In this document: positions 8,745 to 17,524 of the stretch, in pieces
Position numbering within the stretch: position 1 is the first letter of the stretch
Layout: every line of letters begins with the position of its first letter
DNA from: Gemmatimonadota bacterium
GTDB lineage: Bacteria > Gemmatimonadota > Gemmatimonadetes > Palauibacterales > Palauibacteraceae
DNA length: 45,542 nucleotides
Assembly (NCBI GenBank): GCA_029262175.1
Contig: JAJCZV010000095.1
Span: forward strand, 1 to 45,542
Direction of reading: 5' to 3'
Notes under the pieces: generated by a model
Databases searched by the model: none
The model's input: the letters and a program-made list of their open reading frames with translations, nothing else
Told to the model about the DNA's origin: nothing
Position numbers and translations under genes: made by a program

Positions 8745-9728
8745 TCACCGGCGCCGGAGACGTCCGATCCATCCTCGTCGGTGGAAGAAAACGAGGATCG
8801 AGGCCACAACCATGAGCATGGAGCCCAGCAGAATGAAATACGAGCCCCGGAAGCCGAGCTCCGGCATGAACTCGAAGTTCATCCCGTAGACCCCCGCCAT
8901 GAACGTGATGGGCACGAAGATCACGGTCACGATCGTCAGCGTCTGCATGATCTGGTTGAGGCGGTGAGCCGATAGCGAAAGATAGCCGCTCATGAGATCG
9001 TCCGTGAGTTCATAGTAGAGACGCGTCAGGCTCAGCAGGCGGTCGAGTTGCTCCTGGACGTCGACCAGTTCGTGCTGGTGTTGGGCGAGTTGCAGGGGCG
9101 CGTTCGCGGTGGCGGACATAAAGATCTGGGCGTGGTACTGGAGAATACGCAACACGCGTTTGAGATCGCCCTTCTGCTTCACGAGCTCCCCCAGCAATTC
9201 GTCGCCCGGGTGTTCGAGCATTTCGATCTCCATCTCCTCCAACCGCTTCTCGACGGCCAGCAGAAGTGGGAGGAAGCGGTCGGCCACGGTTCGGCAAAGA
9301 CGAAGTGCGAGCGCAGGGCTCGGTATATCGGGGGGCAGGTCTCCGGACACGAGTTCGGCCAGCACCCTCGCCGTACTCACGGAATGTCCGGAGCTGCGAG
9401 TAACAAGAAATCGTTCGCCGACGAACATCGATAGCTGGATCGTGTCCAAGTCGATCGAAGTCGAGGCCCCATCGAGGCCCTTCATCAAAATGAACGTGTT
9501 GTTCTGGAATTCCTCGATTTTGGGTGGGTGTCGCTCGCGGAAGGCGTCGGTCATCGCCAGGTGGTGGATCCCGAAGCGGTTCGCCAGAAGTTCGGCCTCG
9601 GTTTCACGCGGCTCGTTCTCGAGCACGACCCAGATGTTGGCGGCCGCATTGCGTTCCCACTCGGCGATCAGCTCCGCCCCACCCTCGCTAAGCCCAACAG
9701 CCGGATCAAAGAGTGTTACGCGGATCAT
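8745..9728 (-). CDS. corA: CorA-family magnesium/divalent cation transporter
   Basis: A 327-residue protein with the CorA architecture: a soluble N-terminal alpha/beta domain, a long helical stalk (about 130-255) and two C-terminal membrane helices. The first helix ends in the selectivity motif GMN at residues 282-284, within YGMNFEFMPEL, and the second helix ends in a basic tail (RRGWIGRLRRR). It forms a pentameric Mg2+ channel in the inner membrane. ATG at 9728. It stands alone on the minus strand and converges on the MscS gene at 7827. A second corA lies at 40204, there directly behind the closest paralogue of this MscS. A ZntB-like exporter is possible, but the MPEL after GMN favours CorA. 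Confidence 0.92.
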   Translation of the reverse strand: MIRVTLFDPAVGLSEGGAELIAEWERNAAANIWVVLENEPRETEAELLANRFGIHHLAMTDAFRERHPPKIEEFQNNTFILMKGLDGASTSIDLDTIQLSMFVGERFLVTRSSGHSVSTARVLAELVSGDLPPDIPSPALALRLCRTVADRFLPLLLAVEKRLEEMEIEMLEHPGDELLGELVKQKGDLKRVLRILQYHAQIFMSATANAPLQLAQHQHELVDVQEQLDRLLSLTRLYYELTDDLMSGYLSLSAHRLNQIMQTLTIVTVIFVPITFMAGVYGMNFEFMPELGFRGSYFILLGSMLMVVASILVFFHRRGWIGRLRRR

Positions 9729-10111
9729 CCTACAGCCTCCGTGAAAAGTGCCCTGGGCGATCTAGTCGGCGGGGAGGCCGAGCCCGCCCTGCCCGACGAT
9801 GATCGAAGCCGCCAATGAAGCCGGTCGGAGCATGGATATCTTAGGGCAAGGTACGTCGGCGGCCGTCCAACACCATCAAGCCGCGATGGATCTGGATGCC
9901 GACGGGGTTCGAAGATGCCGTGTCGCGCCGGAGGCACCACCTTGGACAGAACAGAGGGATGGAGGCTCCACCGTCCGAGGACGGCTCGCTCTATCGAGGA
10001 GAGAACTCATAGCTCATGGAGATGCAGATGACTTGTTCGGGAATGCTGCGGGATCACGTCGAGTCGAGTTGCGGGCGTGGTTGGAATCGCGCCGGTCGAG
10101 ATACGTAGCGC
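9729..10111. other. Divergent intergenic region between corA and porin, 383 bases
   Basis: No convincing coding sequence is seen. It must hold the promoters of the divergent corA and porin genes, but no clear -35/-10 pair stands out. A short perfect inverted repeat (CCGTCC/GGACGG, 9971-9984) could be an operator or a stem. The longer open frames crossing this stretch have no family features and run antiphase into the porin gene. Confidence 0.5.
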
Positions 10112-11428
10112 ATGATGAATCGGCCCGTGCAAGCTCGAACCCACGCCCGACTGGCGGCGGTGGCTTGCTGGAGAATCGCGACCTTCCTGCTGCTAGGATC
10201 TGTCGGATCTGGCGCGTCCGCGCAGACCGCCGCCCCGGGCGCGAACCGGCCGCTCGGTCTGCACGCGGAGATCGGCTACACGGTCGATGTCTTGGGGGCG
10301 GCGCGCGGAGGTCGATCCGGCACCGCCACGTACTTCGACAACCTCGATTTGATGTTGAGCGCCGACTTGGAGGAGTTGGTCGGGACCGGAAAGACCACAC
10401 TGCGCGCGCACGTCCAGTCGAATCGCGGAAGCTCCCCGAGTATGGCTGTCGGCGACTTCCAGGGACTCAGCAACATCGAGGCGCCGACGAACTGGCGCCT
10501 TTACGAATTGTGGATCGAGCACAATCTCATCCCGGGTCGAGTCTCCTTGCTGGGTGGCATCTACGATCTGAATGCAGAGTTCGACGTCGTCCCAGTGGCG
10601 GGCGATTTTGTGAACAGCTCCTTCGGATTCGGCCCCGACTATACGGCCACGGGGTTGGCCGGCCCCTCGACATTCCCCCTCACGTCGGTGGGCGTCCGGG
10701 TCAAGGCCCGCCCGGTCGACCGCGTCTACGTACAGCTGTCCGTCGCGGACGGGGCACCGGGCGATCCGGCGGTCCCCACGCGCTCCCGATTCGCACTTGG
10801 ACGCAACGAGGGAGCGCTGATCTCGTGGGAGATCGGGTACCGTCGCACGGCGCCCGGCGTGCCGGTCGTGCTAGACGAACCACCCACCAGGGTGCAAGAC
10901 GGGGGAAGGCGGATCGGACGCGGTCGCCTGTCGGAACGTCTGCGCACCAAGATGGCCTTGGGTGGCTGGGTGTACACTCGCGATTTCGATCGTTGGGATG
11001 GGGGCGGCATGGGAGCGAGCCGCGGCGCATACGTCCTCGGAGAGCAACTCGTGCTCGGCGGCGACGACCGAGCGTTATCGGTGTTCGGTCGCGGCGGTTT
11101 GGCCAGCGCGGCAGTGAATCAGCTCAGCGCCTATGTCGGCGCCGGTCTCGTCGTGACGGGGGCGATCGCTGGGCGGGCGAACGATGTCGTAGGGGTAGGA
11201 GTCGCGCTTGCCCGGAACGGATCCCCGTTTCTCGACGCGCAGGTCGAGGCGCTTTCTAACCGTGACCGCGCCGAGACCGCAGTCGAGGTCTTCTATTCCC
11301 TCCAGATCAACGATGCGATTCGCCTTCAGCCCGACGTGCAGTGGATCCTGAGTCCCGGTATGCGACCTTCGCTGGCGAACGCCATGGTCCTTGGTGTCAG
11401 AGGTATGATCACGTGGTCGTCCAACTGA
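10112..11428 (+). CDS. OprB-like outer-membrane porin
   Basis: A 438-residue protein with a Sec signal peptide (basic start, hydrophobic ATFLLLGSVGSGASA, cleavage about residue 38). The mature part is rich in alternating hydrophobic/polar beta strands. The opening region (TYFDNLDLMLSADLEEL) and the later WRLYELWIEHNL, SLLGGIYDLNAEFD segments follow the pattern of carbohydrate-selective OprB porins. It should form a beta-barrel channel in the outer membrane; a sugar substrate is only family-level inference, and the surrounding ion-transport genes suggest a general solute role is just as possible. Two adjacent ATG codons (10112, 10115) could serve as start; no strong ribosome-binding site is visible. 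Confidence 0.75.
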   Translation: MMNRPVQARTHARLAAVACWRIATFLLLGSVGSGASAQTAAPGANRPLGLHAEIGYTVDVLGAARGGRSGTATYFDNLDLMLSADLEELVGTGKTTLRAHVQSNRGSSPSMAVGDFQGLSNIEAPTNWRLYELWIEHNLIPGRVSLLGGIYDLNAEFDVVPVAGDFVNSSFGFGPDYTATGLAGPSTFPLTSVGVRVKARPVDRVYVQLSVADGAPGDPAVPTRSRFALGRNEGALISWEIGYRRTAPGVPVVLDEPPTRVQDGGRRIGRGRLSERLRTKMALGGWVYTRDFDRWDGGGMGASRGAYVLGEQLVLGGDDRALSVFGRGGLASAAVNQLSAYVGAGLVVTGAIAGRANDVVGVGVALARNGSPFLDAQVEALSNRDRAETAVEVFYSLQINDAIRLQPDVQWILSPGMRPSLANAMVLGVRGMITWSSN

Positions 11429-11447
11429 CGACTTCCGAAAACACGAA

Positions 11448-11484
11448 GTGCGGGCGCGCCGATCTTTGATCGGTGCGCCCGCAC
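11448..11484. terminator. Strong hairpin between convergent porin and TM-helix-repeat genes
   Basis: A 17-bp stem with one G-U pair and a 3-base TTT loop (arms 11448-11464 and 11468-11484) fills the middle of the 108-base gap between two convergent genes. On the minus-strand transcript it is followed by a short T-rich run (CTTCGTGTTTTCGG); on the plus strand no T-run follows. Position and strength fit a terminator serving mainly the minus-strand gene and possibly both. Confidence 0.75.
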
Positions 11485-11536
11485 GTGTCTGGCCGAGTGC
11501 CGTGCGACTTTCAGCCGCTCGCGACGCCGCGGGTCC

Positions 11537-13024
11537 CTAGCCTTCGGACGGTGATCCGACGTTCGCCACGGCACCCTCCAGCACCTTCCGCGCAGCTTCG
11601 CGCCCACCCCACCCAAACGCGATCGCCGCTGCAAGTGCCGCAGCGCCGAGGACAAGCCCGAACGCGAGTGTGACCACTCGGTCCGCAATGCCCGTGTTTT
11701 GGAGGGCCATCGTGGCGGCCAGCACGACGATAGATCCGTGCGCCACCGCGGGCAGCAGCGCCGAGCCCGTGCGCGTGTCCCGCGGCACCACCCGGTAGGC
11801 GAGGCGACCAAGAAACAGCCCGGTGCCGAGGATGGCCAGGCTCAGCAGCACTCGCGCGCCAAAGGCGAAGAATTGCCCGGCGAGGGCGGCCAGCGACTGG
11901 AGTCCGAGCAGGCCGGCGGCTTCAATACTGGCGACCAACATCAAGGCCACCAACACGATGGTTCCGACGATCTCGGAAGGTGAGCGACTGTCGGGGCCGA
12001 TCTGCAGCCCCAAGTGTTTGAAGAGGCCATCGAAGCCCAAGCCCCCCAAGACGCCCGAGGCGAGCGTGGCGAGGACCCGACCGGCGAGATAGGCCAGGCC
12101 AAGCAGCACCCCCGCCCCGAACAGCAGCGGCACGGCAGCGAGCACTTGATCGAGGAGCCGCATGGCGGGGCCGCTGATCGCTTCGATGCCCAATGCCTCG
12201 AACGCGGCCGTGGCCGCCGGAAGAAGCACGAGCGCGTAGGTCAGTAGCCCGGCGACGACCGACAGTCGCCTGGCGCCGTCGTCCGGACCCATGCCGAACC
12301 GATTCCCGAGACGATCGGCACCGCTCGATTCGAGCAGCCCCGTCACGAGCTGTCGGAGAAAACCGGCCAGGAGCCATCCGACGAGCATGATGAGGGCGGC
12401 AGCGGCGACATTGGGGAGTATACCCACTGTCTCGTCGAACACGCTCTGAAGCGGCTGGACCAACGCCTCTAGCTCGAGCACTCCGAGAATCGCCGGGACG
12501 AATACAAGCAACGTGCCCCAGAACGCGACGTCGCTGACGGCACGGCCGACAGACTGATCCGCATCGAAGCCGGCCCGAACCGCCAATCGATCTGCGAGAT
12601 CAGATTTCTCGAGCCCTTTCCGGACGACGAAGCGCAGAGCGCCCGCCATCGCGAGCGCGACGGCGAACAGGACCGCAGCCCCGAAAACTTGCGGGAGATA
12701 GCCCGTGAACCTTGTCAGCATGGTGTCGAGGGGTCCGGCCACCGACTGAAGACGGAGCGCTTGGAACGCACCGGCCAAAACGAAGGTCAGAGTCACGAAG
12801 AACGCGATGCGCCCGGCGAACCGACCCGCGTCGGGTGCATCGAGCGGCCCGTCCTCTCCACCGAGCTGCTGGCGGCGAGTCGTGAATCGATTCACGGCTC
12901 CGCGAACCAAGGCCGCGAGTGCGAGCGCCGCCAGCCATCCCAGAATGACGATGACGACCGCGCTCACAACGCTTGGAAGATAACCGCGTAAGAGTTCGCT
13001 CAGCTGCTCTGAAATATCTCGCAT
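11537..13024 (-). CDS. MscS-related TM-helix-repeat membrane protein (CmpX-like)
   Basis: A 495-residue polytopic inner-membrane protein built from at least four repeats of a hydrophobic hairpin. Each begins LP or VP, has a small-residue-rich helix, and ends in a polar stretch such as ESSGADRLG or EKSDLADRLA. These are the conserved TM-helix repeats found in MscS-related proteins such as CmpX. The C-terminal AIAFGWGGREAARK is also typical of the group. No MscS beta-domain follows, so gating and conduction are uncertain; a mechanosensitive or scaffold role is inferred from the family. The ATG at 13024 is chosen because GGAG lies just upstream at proper spacing; a TTG four codons earlier would place that site inside the gene. 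Confidence 0.8.
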   Translation of the reverse strand: MRDISEQLSELLRGYLPSVVSAVVIVILGWLAALALAALVRGAVNRFTTRRQQLGGEDGPLDAPDAGRFAGRIAFFVTLTFVLAGAFQALRLQSVAGPLDTMLTRFTGYLPQVFGAAVLFAVALAMAGALRFVVRKGLEKSDLADRLAVRAGFDADQSVGRAVSDVAFWGTLLVFVPAILGVLELEALVQPLQSVFDETVGILPNVAAAALIMLVGWLLAGFLRQLVTGLLESSGADRLGNRFGMGPDDGARRLSVVAGLLTYALVLLPAATAAFEALGIEAISGPAMRLLDQVLAAVPLLFGAGVLLGLAYLAGRVLATLASGVLGGLGFDGLFKHLGLQIGPDSRSPSEIVGTIVLVALMLVASIEAAGLLGLQSLAALAGQFFAFGARVLLSLAILGTGLFLGRLAYRVVPRDTRTGSALLPAVAHGSIVVLAATMALQNTGIADRVVTLAFGLVLGAAALAAAIAFGWGGREAARKVLEGAVANVGSPSEG

Positions 13025-13148
13025 TGTGTACTCCAAGTTTTTGCAGAACGCTTATAGGACTCCCGATCCCGACCCCGTACTCGACGTTGTCACCCGGTCA
13101 AGGAACGCTCCTGACATCTCGCGACTGGCCAACGTTCCAGCGGCCCGA

Positions 13149-16100
13149 TCACGAGGCCCGCCGCAACCCGATGACGATCACCTCGACGCGCCGGTTGCGG
13201 GCCCGACCCGCGGCCGTTGCATTGGACGCCAAGGGGAAGTCTTGACCGCGACCGACGACCGAGATGCGCGAGGGTGCCAGGCCATAGGCTTCCAGGGCCC
13301 GCCTGACGGCGGTCGCGCGACGCTCAGACAGCACTCGGTTGGCCGACGGGTCGCCCGTCGAGTCGGTGTGGCCCTCGACCGAAACGCTGAGGGTCGAGTG
13401 ATCCACCAACAACGCGGCGAGCGCGCGGACATCGGACTGGGCTTGCTCCGATAGCGTCGCTTGACCGCTCGCAAAGACGCTGCGACCACCGAATTCTACA
13501 ACGAGGCCGTTGTCGCTCTGCCGAACATCGCTGACTGACGACACGTCCACGCTCAAAGATCCGAAACGAGCGAGGAGTTGACGCTGTACATCTTCCAGTC
13601 GGCGTCGATCCAACTCCTGCTCGCGCGATCGGGCATCGGTCTGGCGGCGCTCCTCTGCGGCGCGCTCCTCCTCCGCTGCTAGACTTCGTTGACGCTGAAT
13701 CGTCCCCTCGACGCCGGCCAGCTCGGCCTCCAGTCGTAGCCGCTCGGCCTCGAGCCGCGCCCGCTCCGGGTCGTCCCTCGCCGGCGTGGTGTCGATCGGC
13801 TGGGACGGTAGAACTTCGGACACGGACTGTCGCGAGGTGGCCGTCGACTGCGACACGACCGTGCGTCTGGAACCGAGCTTCGTCCGCAATCCGAAGATCA
13901 GGCGGTTGTCATCGAAAAGATCGAGACCCTGGAACGCCCCATAGAGCTCGAACCCGCCAACGGGACGCGAAGCGCCGAACACGAAGTTTGGGAGAAGTAG
14001 CTCCAAATCGGAGTCTCCCGACGCGTCTTGTCTTCCGGAAAGGATCCCGAGACCGCCACCCGCATAGGTCGTGAACCCTTGAATCCGGAGCGGCAGCGGC
14101 CACAGTACATGAGCGTTCAGGTTAAAGGTGCCATCGCCGGTCAGGCCGACCGCGGCCTCCGGCACGAAACGGGCGCTCCCGCCGAACGCCGACCCCAAAT
14201 CGACCTGGACGCCCAGGAGCGCCTGGCGCGGCCGCGAGAGGCTGGCGCCGGTGTGCACGCCGACCTGCGCGAACTCGAAGGACTCGCCCCGAAATACCCC
14301 GCGGCCCGGGCGAGCCTCCGGTGAGATGACCACGACCTCGGGACCGCTCGCGCCCGGAACCGGGATGACGACGGTCGACCTGTCCTGCGTCGGTTGGTTT
14401 CGCAGTGCTTCGAGCCGAGCTTCGACGTCCGCGAGAGCCGCCGCCGTTCGAGTAGCATCGCTCTGCACCGCGGACGCTTCCATTGCGTCGATCCGTGCGC
14501 CGATCCGCTCGACTGCACGGAGCAAAGCCTCATACTCTGGAGAGACCGCAGGTGGCGTCCCACCGGACACCGCAGCGGCTGCGGGCGCCGGTTGGTTCGT
14601 AAGAGGCAGAACGTTCGCCGCACGCCCCGGCTGCGCAGCCCCGGCGCTGTCGCGACTGGTCGCGGCCGCAGCGCCTACCACGGGCGGTTGCGCCGTTCCA
14701 GTGACCGCGGAGGCTCCAACTCCAGCCTCCCCGTAGCGAACGTAAATCTCGCCTCGCTCAGGTGCCGGAATCTGAATCATTCGACCGGATGCGGCCGAGG
14801 TTTCACCCGCGACGACGGGCGAGGTTGCGCCTGCAACGACGGGCGAGGTTTCGCCTGCAACGACGGGCGAGGTTGCGCCCGCAACGACGGGCGGCAGGGG
14901 ATTGCCGGTTGCTACGGCCCGGAGCTCACGGATCTCACGCTCCAGAGACTCCAATCGCGCTCGGACCAGAGCGGATTCGTCCGGGTCGCTGACGACACTT
15001 GCGGCGTCGGCCGGCCGATCCGTTGTCGGGCCTGCGGAAGGCACCGTGGCAGCGGCGTCGACGGGGATGCGAATTGGCGGTCGAGGATCCGTGACGTCGG
15101 GTCTACGACCCCGCGAACCGCCGAGGGCGAACTTGAGGCCGCCGGTCATTAGCCAAGAAGACTCGAGTTGGTCCGGGGACGTGACGTCGCCCGGCGTGTC
15201 CCTCGACATGAGCAGGCTACGCACGCCAGCCTCTAATGCAATCCGTTCGGTCAGGTTGATCCCGAGTCCTGCGCCGACGGTTGCCGTCCATTCGCGGCTT
15301 TGAAAACCGCTGAGAGTTTGTTGCGCGGCCGTGAAGTCGAGACGGCCGCCGCCAAGCACGATGAACGGACTCACCGCACGGTGGCTCGGGGCGAGATTGA
15401 ACTGGCTCTCGACACCGAATCCGTAGAAGTCGTTGAAATCGTCGAAGTCCTGCTCGGCGCTCCCGAAGTAGTACCCGCGCAACCCGACGTAGGGACCGAA
15501 CTGCGGACCCGCGCGTACCCCGGCCACGGTGACATCCGGCAGACCAAAGGCGGTGGCAAAATCGACCTGGCCACCGAAGATCTCCACCGGAAAGCTCACA
15601 CCGCGGAGACCCGATTGAAACACGCGATCGGTTTCCGTAAGCCCGGGGCGACCTCCGAGGAAAAGGTTCAAGCCACCTCCGACCGAGACGTTGTGAAACG
15701 TCTTTCGGCCGCCGGCTGGTTCCACCCGACTCGGATCGACGTACGCCGCCGTACGCGATCCGCGAAACGCCACGTCTTGCACGAAGACCTGAGCTTGCAG
15801 TCGGTTCCAGAGGTCGAATTTCAGACCGGCGGCGACGCTCGCGGTGAGAAGCTCGTTTCGTACCGAGTCTTCCAACGTCATCACCCCCGCACCCAAGCGA
15901 ACGAACGGGGTAAACTGCTTTTGGGCGAACGTGAAGACGACGTCTCCGCCGAATCGATCGGAGGAGTCGAAGAGTGTGGCGCTGTCGGCTCTGAGCGCTT
16001 TGTCCGAGGTCAGGTAGTAGCCCTCGAGTGACACGTGACGGCCGAAGTGCAGGCCGACGCGGCCGCCGTAGTACGTCGTGTTACCAAACAACAGGTCGTT

Positions 16101-16241
16101 GTCAAAAAATACTCGCTCCGCGGACGGCGTCACACTGAGGTTGAGCCCCTCGGCCATCTGCGCCTGGAGCGCGCCTCCGCCGAACATCATGGCGACCAGT
16201 ACGGGCGCCATCCGGCGGGCGATCGATCGAAGTCGAATCAT
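13149..16241 (-). CDS. Large multi-barrel OmpA-family outer-membrane protein
   Basis: A 1030-residue protein with a signal peptide (RRMAPVLVAMMFGGGALQAQ). Two N-terminal beta-barrel-like segments (about 30-190 and 205-365) resemble each other: FGRHVSLEGYYLTS versus FGPYVGLRGYYFGS, and PFVRLGAGVM versus PFIVLGGGRL. A Pro/Ala/Ser-rich linker (about 380-640) carries an 8-residue repeat. A third barrel-like segment (about 640-790) follows, then an Arg/Glu coiled coil (about 810-885). The C-terminal OmpA domain (about 900-1025) has the peptidoglycan-binding signature VEGHTDSTGDPSANRVLSERRA. It likely anchors the outer membrane to the wall. OmpA proteins normally have one barrel. ATG 16241 has AAGAAGG upstream; a TTG at 16265 is less likely. 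It probably shares a transcript with the gene at 17050. Confidence 0.8.
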   Translation of the reverse strand: MIRLRSIARRMAPVLVAMMFGGGALQAQMAEGLNLSVTPSAERVFFDNDLLFGNTTYYGGRVGLHFGRHVSLEGYYLTSDKALRADSATLFDSSDRFGGDVVFTFAQKQFTPFVRLGAGVMTLEDSVRNELLTASVAAGLKFDLWNRLQAQVFVQDVAFRGSRTAAYVDPSRVEPAGGRKTFHNVSVGGGLNLFLGGRPGLTETDRVFQSGLRGVSFPVEIFGGQVDFATAFGLPDVTVAGVRAGPQFGPYVGLRGYYFGSAEQDFDDFNDFYGFGVESQFNLAPSHRAVSPFIVLGGGRLDFTAAQQTLSGFQSREWTATVGAGLGINLTERIALEAGVRSLLMSRDTPGDVTSPDQLESSWLMTGGLKFALGGSRGRRPDVTDPRPPIRIPVDAAATVPSAGPTTDRPADAASVVSDPDESALVRARLESLEREIRELRAVATGNPLPPVVAGATSPVVAGETSPVVAGATSPVVAGETSAASGRMIQIPAPERGEIYVRYGEAGVGASAVTGTAQPPVVGAAAATSRDSAGAAQPGRAANVLPLTNQPAPAAAAVSGGTPPAVSPEYEALLRAVERIGARIDAMEASAVQSDATRTAAALADVEARLEALRNQPTQDRSTVVIPVPGASGPEVVVISPEARPGRGVFRGESFEFAQVGVHTGASLSRPRQALLGVQVDLGSAFGGSARFVPEAAVGLTGDGTFNLNAHVLWPLPLRIQGFTTYAGGGLGILSGRQDASGDSDLELLLPNFVFGASRPVGGFELYGAFQGLDLFDDNRLIFGLRTKLGSRRTVVSQSTATSRQSVSEVLPSQPIDTTPARDDPERARLEAERLRLEAELAGVEGTIQRQRSLAAEEERAAEERRQTDARSREQELDRRRLEDVQRQLLARFGSLSVDVSSVSDVRQSDNGLVVEFGGRSVFASGQATLSEQAQSDVRALAALLVDHSTLSVSVEGHTDSTGDPSANRVLSERRATAVRRALEAYGLAPSRISVVGRGQDFPLASNATAAGRARNRRVEVIVIGLRRAS
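14797..14892 (-). repeat. Four tandem 24-base repeats inside the OmpA-family gene
   Basis: Four direct copies of a 24-base unit (14797-14820, 14821-14844, 14845-14868, 14869-14892) differ at only a few positions. They encode PVVAGETS and PVVAGATS alternately, so the real period may be 48 bases. The frame is kept, making this a length-variable linker between the barrels and the rest of the protein. Confidence 0.9.
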
Positions 16242-16281
16242 CGAATTTCCCTTCTTGTGCTGCAAGATTGTTTGGAGGGAG

Positions 16282-16296
16282 GGCGGAATGTCCGCC
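16282..16296 (-). other. Intercistronic hairpin before the OmpA-family gene
   Basis: A perfect 6-bp stem (GGCGGA/TCCGCC) with a 3-base loop lies in the 77-base gap between the gene ending at 16319 and the OmpA-family start. It lacks a T-run, so an mRNA processing or stability element is more likely than a terminator. Confidence 0.4.
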
Positions 16297-16318
16297 GACT
16301 CCCCGCTCGTATTAGGGC

Positions 16319-17050
16319 CTAGCGGGCGAACGTTTTCAGGCCGGTCGTATCCCGCTTCACGGTGTCGGGGCGCGCGAGTCGTCGACGCCCCAAAGAGTCA
16401 TTTCGTGTCGAAAGAGAGTTTGGAGCCGTCGCGATCGAGTCGCCGCGTAGGGTGTCTTTCGGCGAACGCATTTGCTGATCGGTCGAGCTCGTCGACCCGC
16501 CAACGCTTCCTGCCGACTCGGCCACGGTGGGCGTAGGTGTCCCGGACATCGCCGCGCGGGTTTGACCGCGCACCGGCGGCGTCAAGCCCAGGGCAGAATC
16601 GGCGGCCGGCAGAATTCGTGACGGCTCGAGCTCCGTGTCGATGGGGATTTGGAGCTCGAAGAAAAAGCGCATCAGGGTCTCCGCCGCCTTTGGATCTGAG
16701 CGTGCGAGATCCCTGACCACACCGTCGCGTTGCCTCAGTACCGCCGCATATTCCTCCGGCAGCGAGGCGTGCTCGATGCCATAGTTCTGGACACCGTTGA
16801 ACACCTCCGACGCAATCTCCAGCGCCGCGTCGTAATCGCCGTACTCCGCCTCGAAAGCGGCAACCCCCAACCGACTCGTGAGGACTTGGAGCTGAAGCGT
16901 GTTCTCGGTCCGCGCGCGCGCTCGTTCGCTGGCAGCCGTGGAGAAGTACCCCCAACCGGCTGCGACCGCGGCGAGACCTACGAGCGCCAAAGGAACCAAC
17001 CGGCTCTTTCGGCGCCCGCCGCTCTGGGTTTCATCTATGTCAGAAGCCAT
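16319..17050 (-). CDS. Membrane-anchored periplasmic protein of unknown function
   Basis: A 243-residue protein not assigned to a named family. A basic N-terminus is followed by one membrane helix (VPLALVGLAAVAAGWGYF, residues 19-36). A helical region then resembles a tetratricopeptide pair (EAEYGDYDAALEIASEVFNGV, about 65-86, length 21 split by a turn). The C-terminal third (about 150-243) is a low-complexity tail rich in Ser, Thr, Pro and Arg. It is probably anchored in the inner membrane with its bulk in the periplasm. ATG 17050 has GAAAGGAC about a dozen bases upstream. It precedes the large OmpA-family gene by 77 bases, and a sigma54-type promoter lies upstream, so a role in the same envelope structure is inferred. 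Confidence 0.7.
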   Translation of the reverse strand: MASDIDETQSGGRRKSRLVPLALVGLAAVAAGWGYFSTAASERARARTENTLQLQVLTSRLGVAAFEAEYGDYDAALEIASEVFNGVQNYGIEHASLPEEYAAVLRQRDGVVRDLARSDPKAAETLMRFFFELQIPIDTELEPSRILPAADSALGLTPPVRGQTRAAMSGTPTPTVAESAGSVGGSTSSTDQQMRSPKDTLRGDSIATAPNSLSTRNDSLGRRRLARPDTVKRDTTGLKTFAR

Positions 17051-17122
17051 CTTCGGCCGTCCTTTCGTAACTGAGTCTCTTCATTGGTACTGGAACTGCG
17101 CGGTACTTCCGACTAAGCGCCC

Positions 17123-17344
17123 CTACCGACGTGGACGCGGGAGTTCCGGGAACCTCCGAGGTCGCGGCTTCGGCTCCCGCGGCGCCGGTGGGTTTGGCGA
17201 GAGCGGCTGCTCAGGTTCGGGCGGCCCCTCTTTGCTCGCCGGCTCTTCCCCGGCCTCCGTGGCCCCGCGGGGCCAGGTATCTTCCATCATCGTGAAGATC
17301 TCTTTGCGTTTACGTCGTTCTTGCGTCGGCTCCCTCGCCCCCAT
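17123..17344 (-). CDS. Possible small Pro/Arg/Glu-rich protein
   Basis: A 73-residue open frame (55 residues if the ATG at 17290 is used) with a charged N-terminus and a Pro/Arg-rich C-terminus. No family is recognised. In its favour: it begins about 23 bases after the predicted start of transcription of the sigma54-type promoter at 17378-17392, and it runs in the same direction as the next gene. Against it: no strong ribosome-binding site before either ATG and biased composition that high-GC DNA can produce by chance. It may simply be leader sequence. Confidence 0.3.
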   Translation of the reverse strand: MGAREPTQERRKRKEIFTMMEDTWPRGATEAGEEPASKEGPPEPEQPLSPNPPAPREPKPRPRRFPELPRPRR

Positions 17345-17377
17345 CGTGCCGAGGCGTGGTTTGTCTCTTACTCATAA

Positions 17378-17392
17378 TGCAACGGGTGCGCC
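17378..17392 (-). promoter_or_regulatory. Sigma54-type promoter (minus strand) for the 17344-13149 gene group
   Basis: Read on the minus strand, GGC at 17392-17390 and TTGCA at 17382-17378 lie at the exact -24/-12 spacing (12 bases from the first G to the G of GC). Nine of eleven consensus positions match. Transcription would start near 17367. The adjacent divergent gene encodes a sigma54 activator, which makes the match much more likely to be real. Two direct copies of TATTGCTG (17416-17423 and 17442-17449), on the upstream side, could belong to an activator site. Confidence 0.6.
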
Positions 17393-17455
17393 GGAATGGC
17401 CCTGCTCACCTATTCTATTGCTGCGTATAGAGTTACGAGATTATTGCTGTGACGC

Positions 17456-17520
17456 GTTGCCAGAAAATCGGCAGACAACTACCTATATAACAGGCAGCAA
17501 CCTGCCGAATCGGAAGGAAA
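17456..17520 (+). promoter_or_regulatory. AT-rich leader and ribosome-binding site of the sigma54 activator gene
   Basis: This is the most AT-rich stretch near the gene. It contains a TATATAA box near 17484, a small stem (GGCAG/CTGCC, 17493-17506) and a strong GGAAGGAAA ribosome-binding site just before the TTG start at 17525. A sigma70-type promoter is likely but the -35 box is not clear. Confidence 0.4.
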
Positions 17521-17524
17521 GTGC

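Noticed and set aside
9799..11259. A 486-codon plus-strand frame running through the corA-porin gap into the porin gene
   Set aside because: Arg-rich, no signal peptide or domain, and out of phase with the porin, which has a signal peptide and strand pattern.
14797..14892. Tandem repeats considered as a CRISPR array
   Set aside because: Units are contiguous without spacers, in frame in a coding region, and no cas genes are present.
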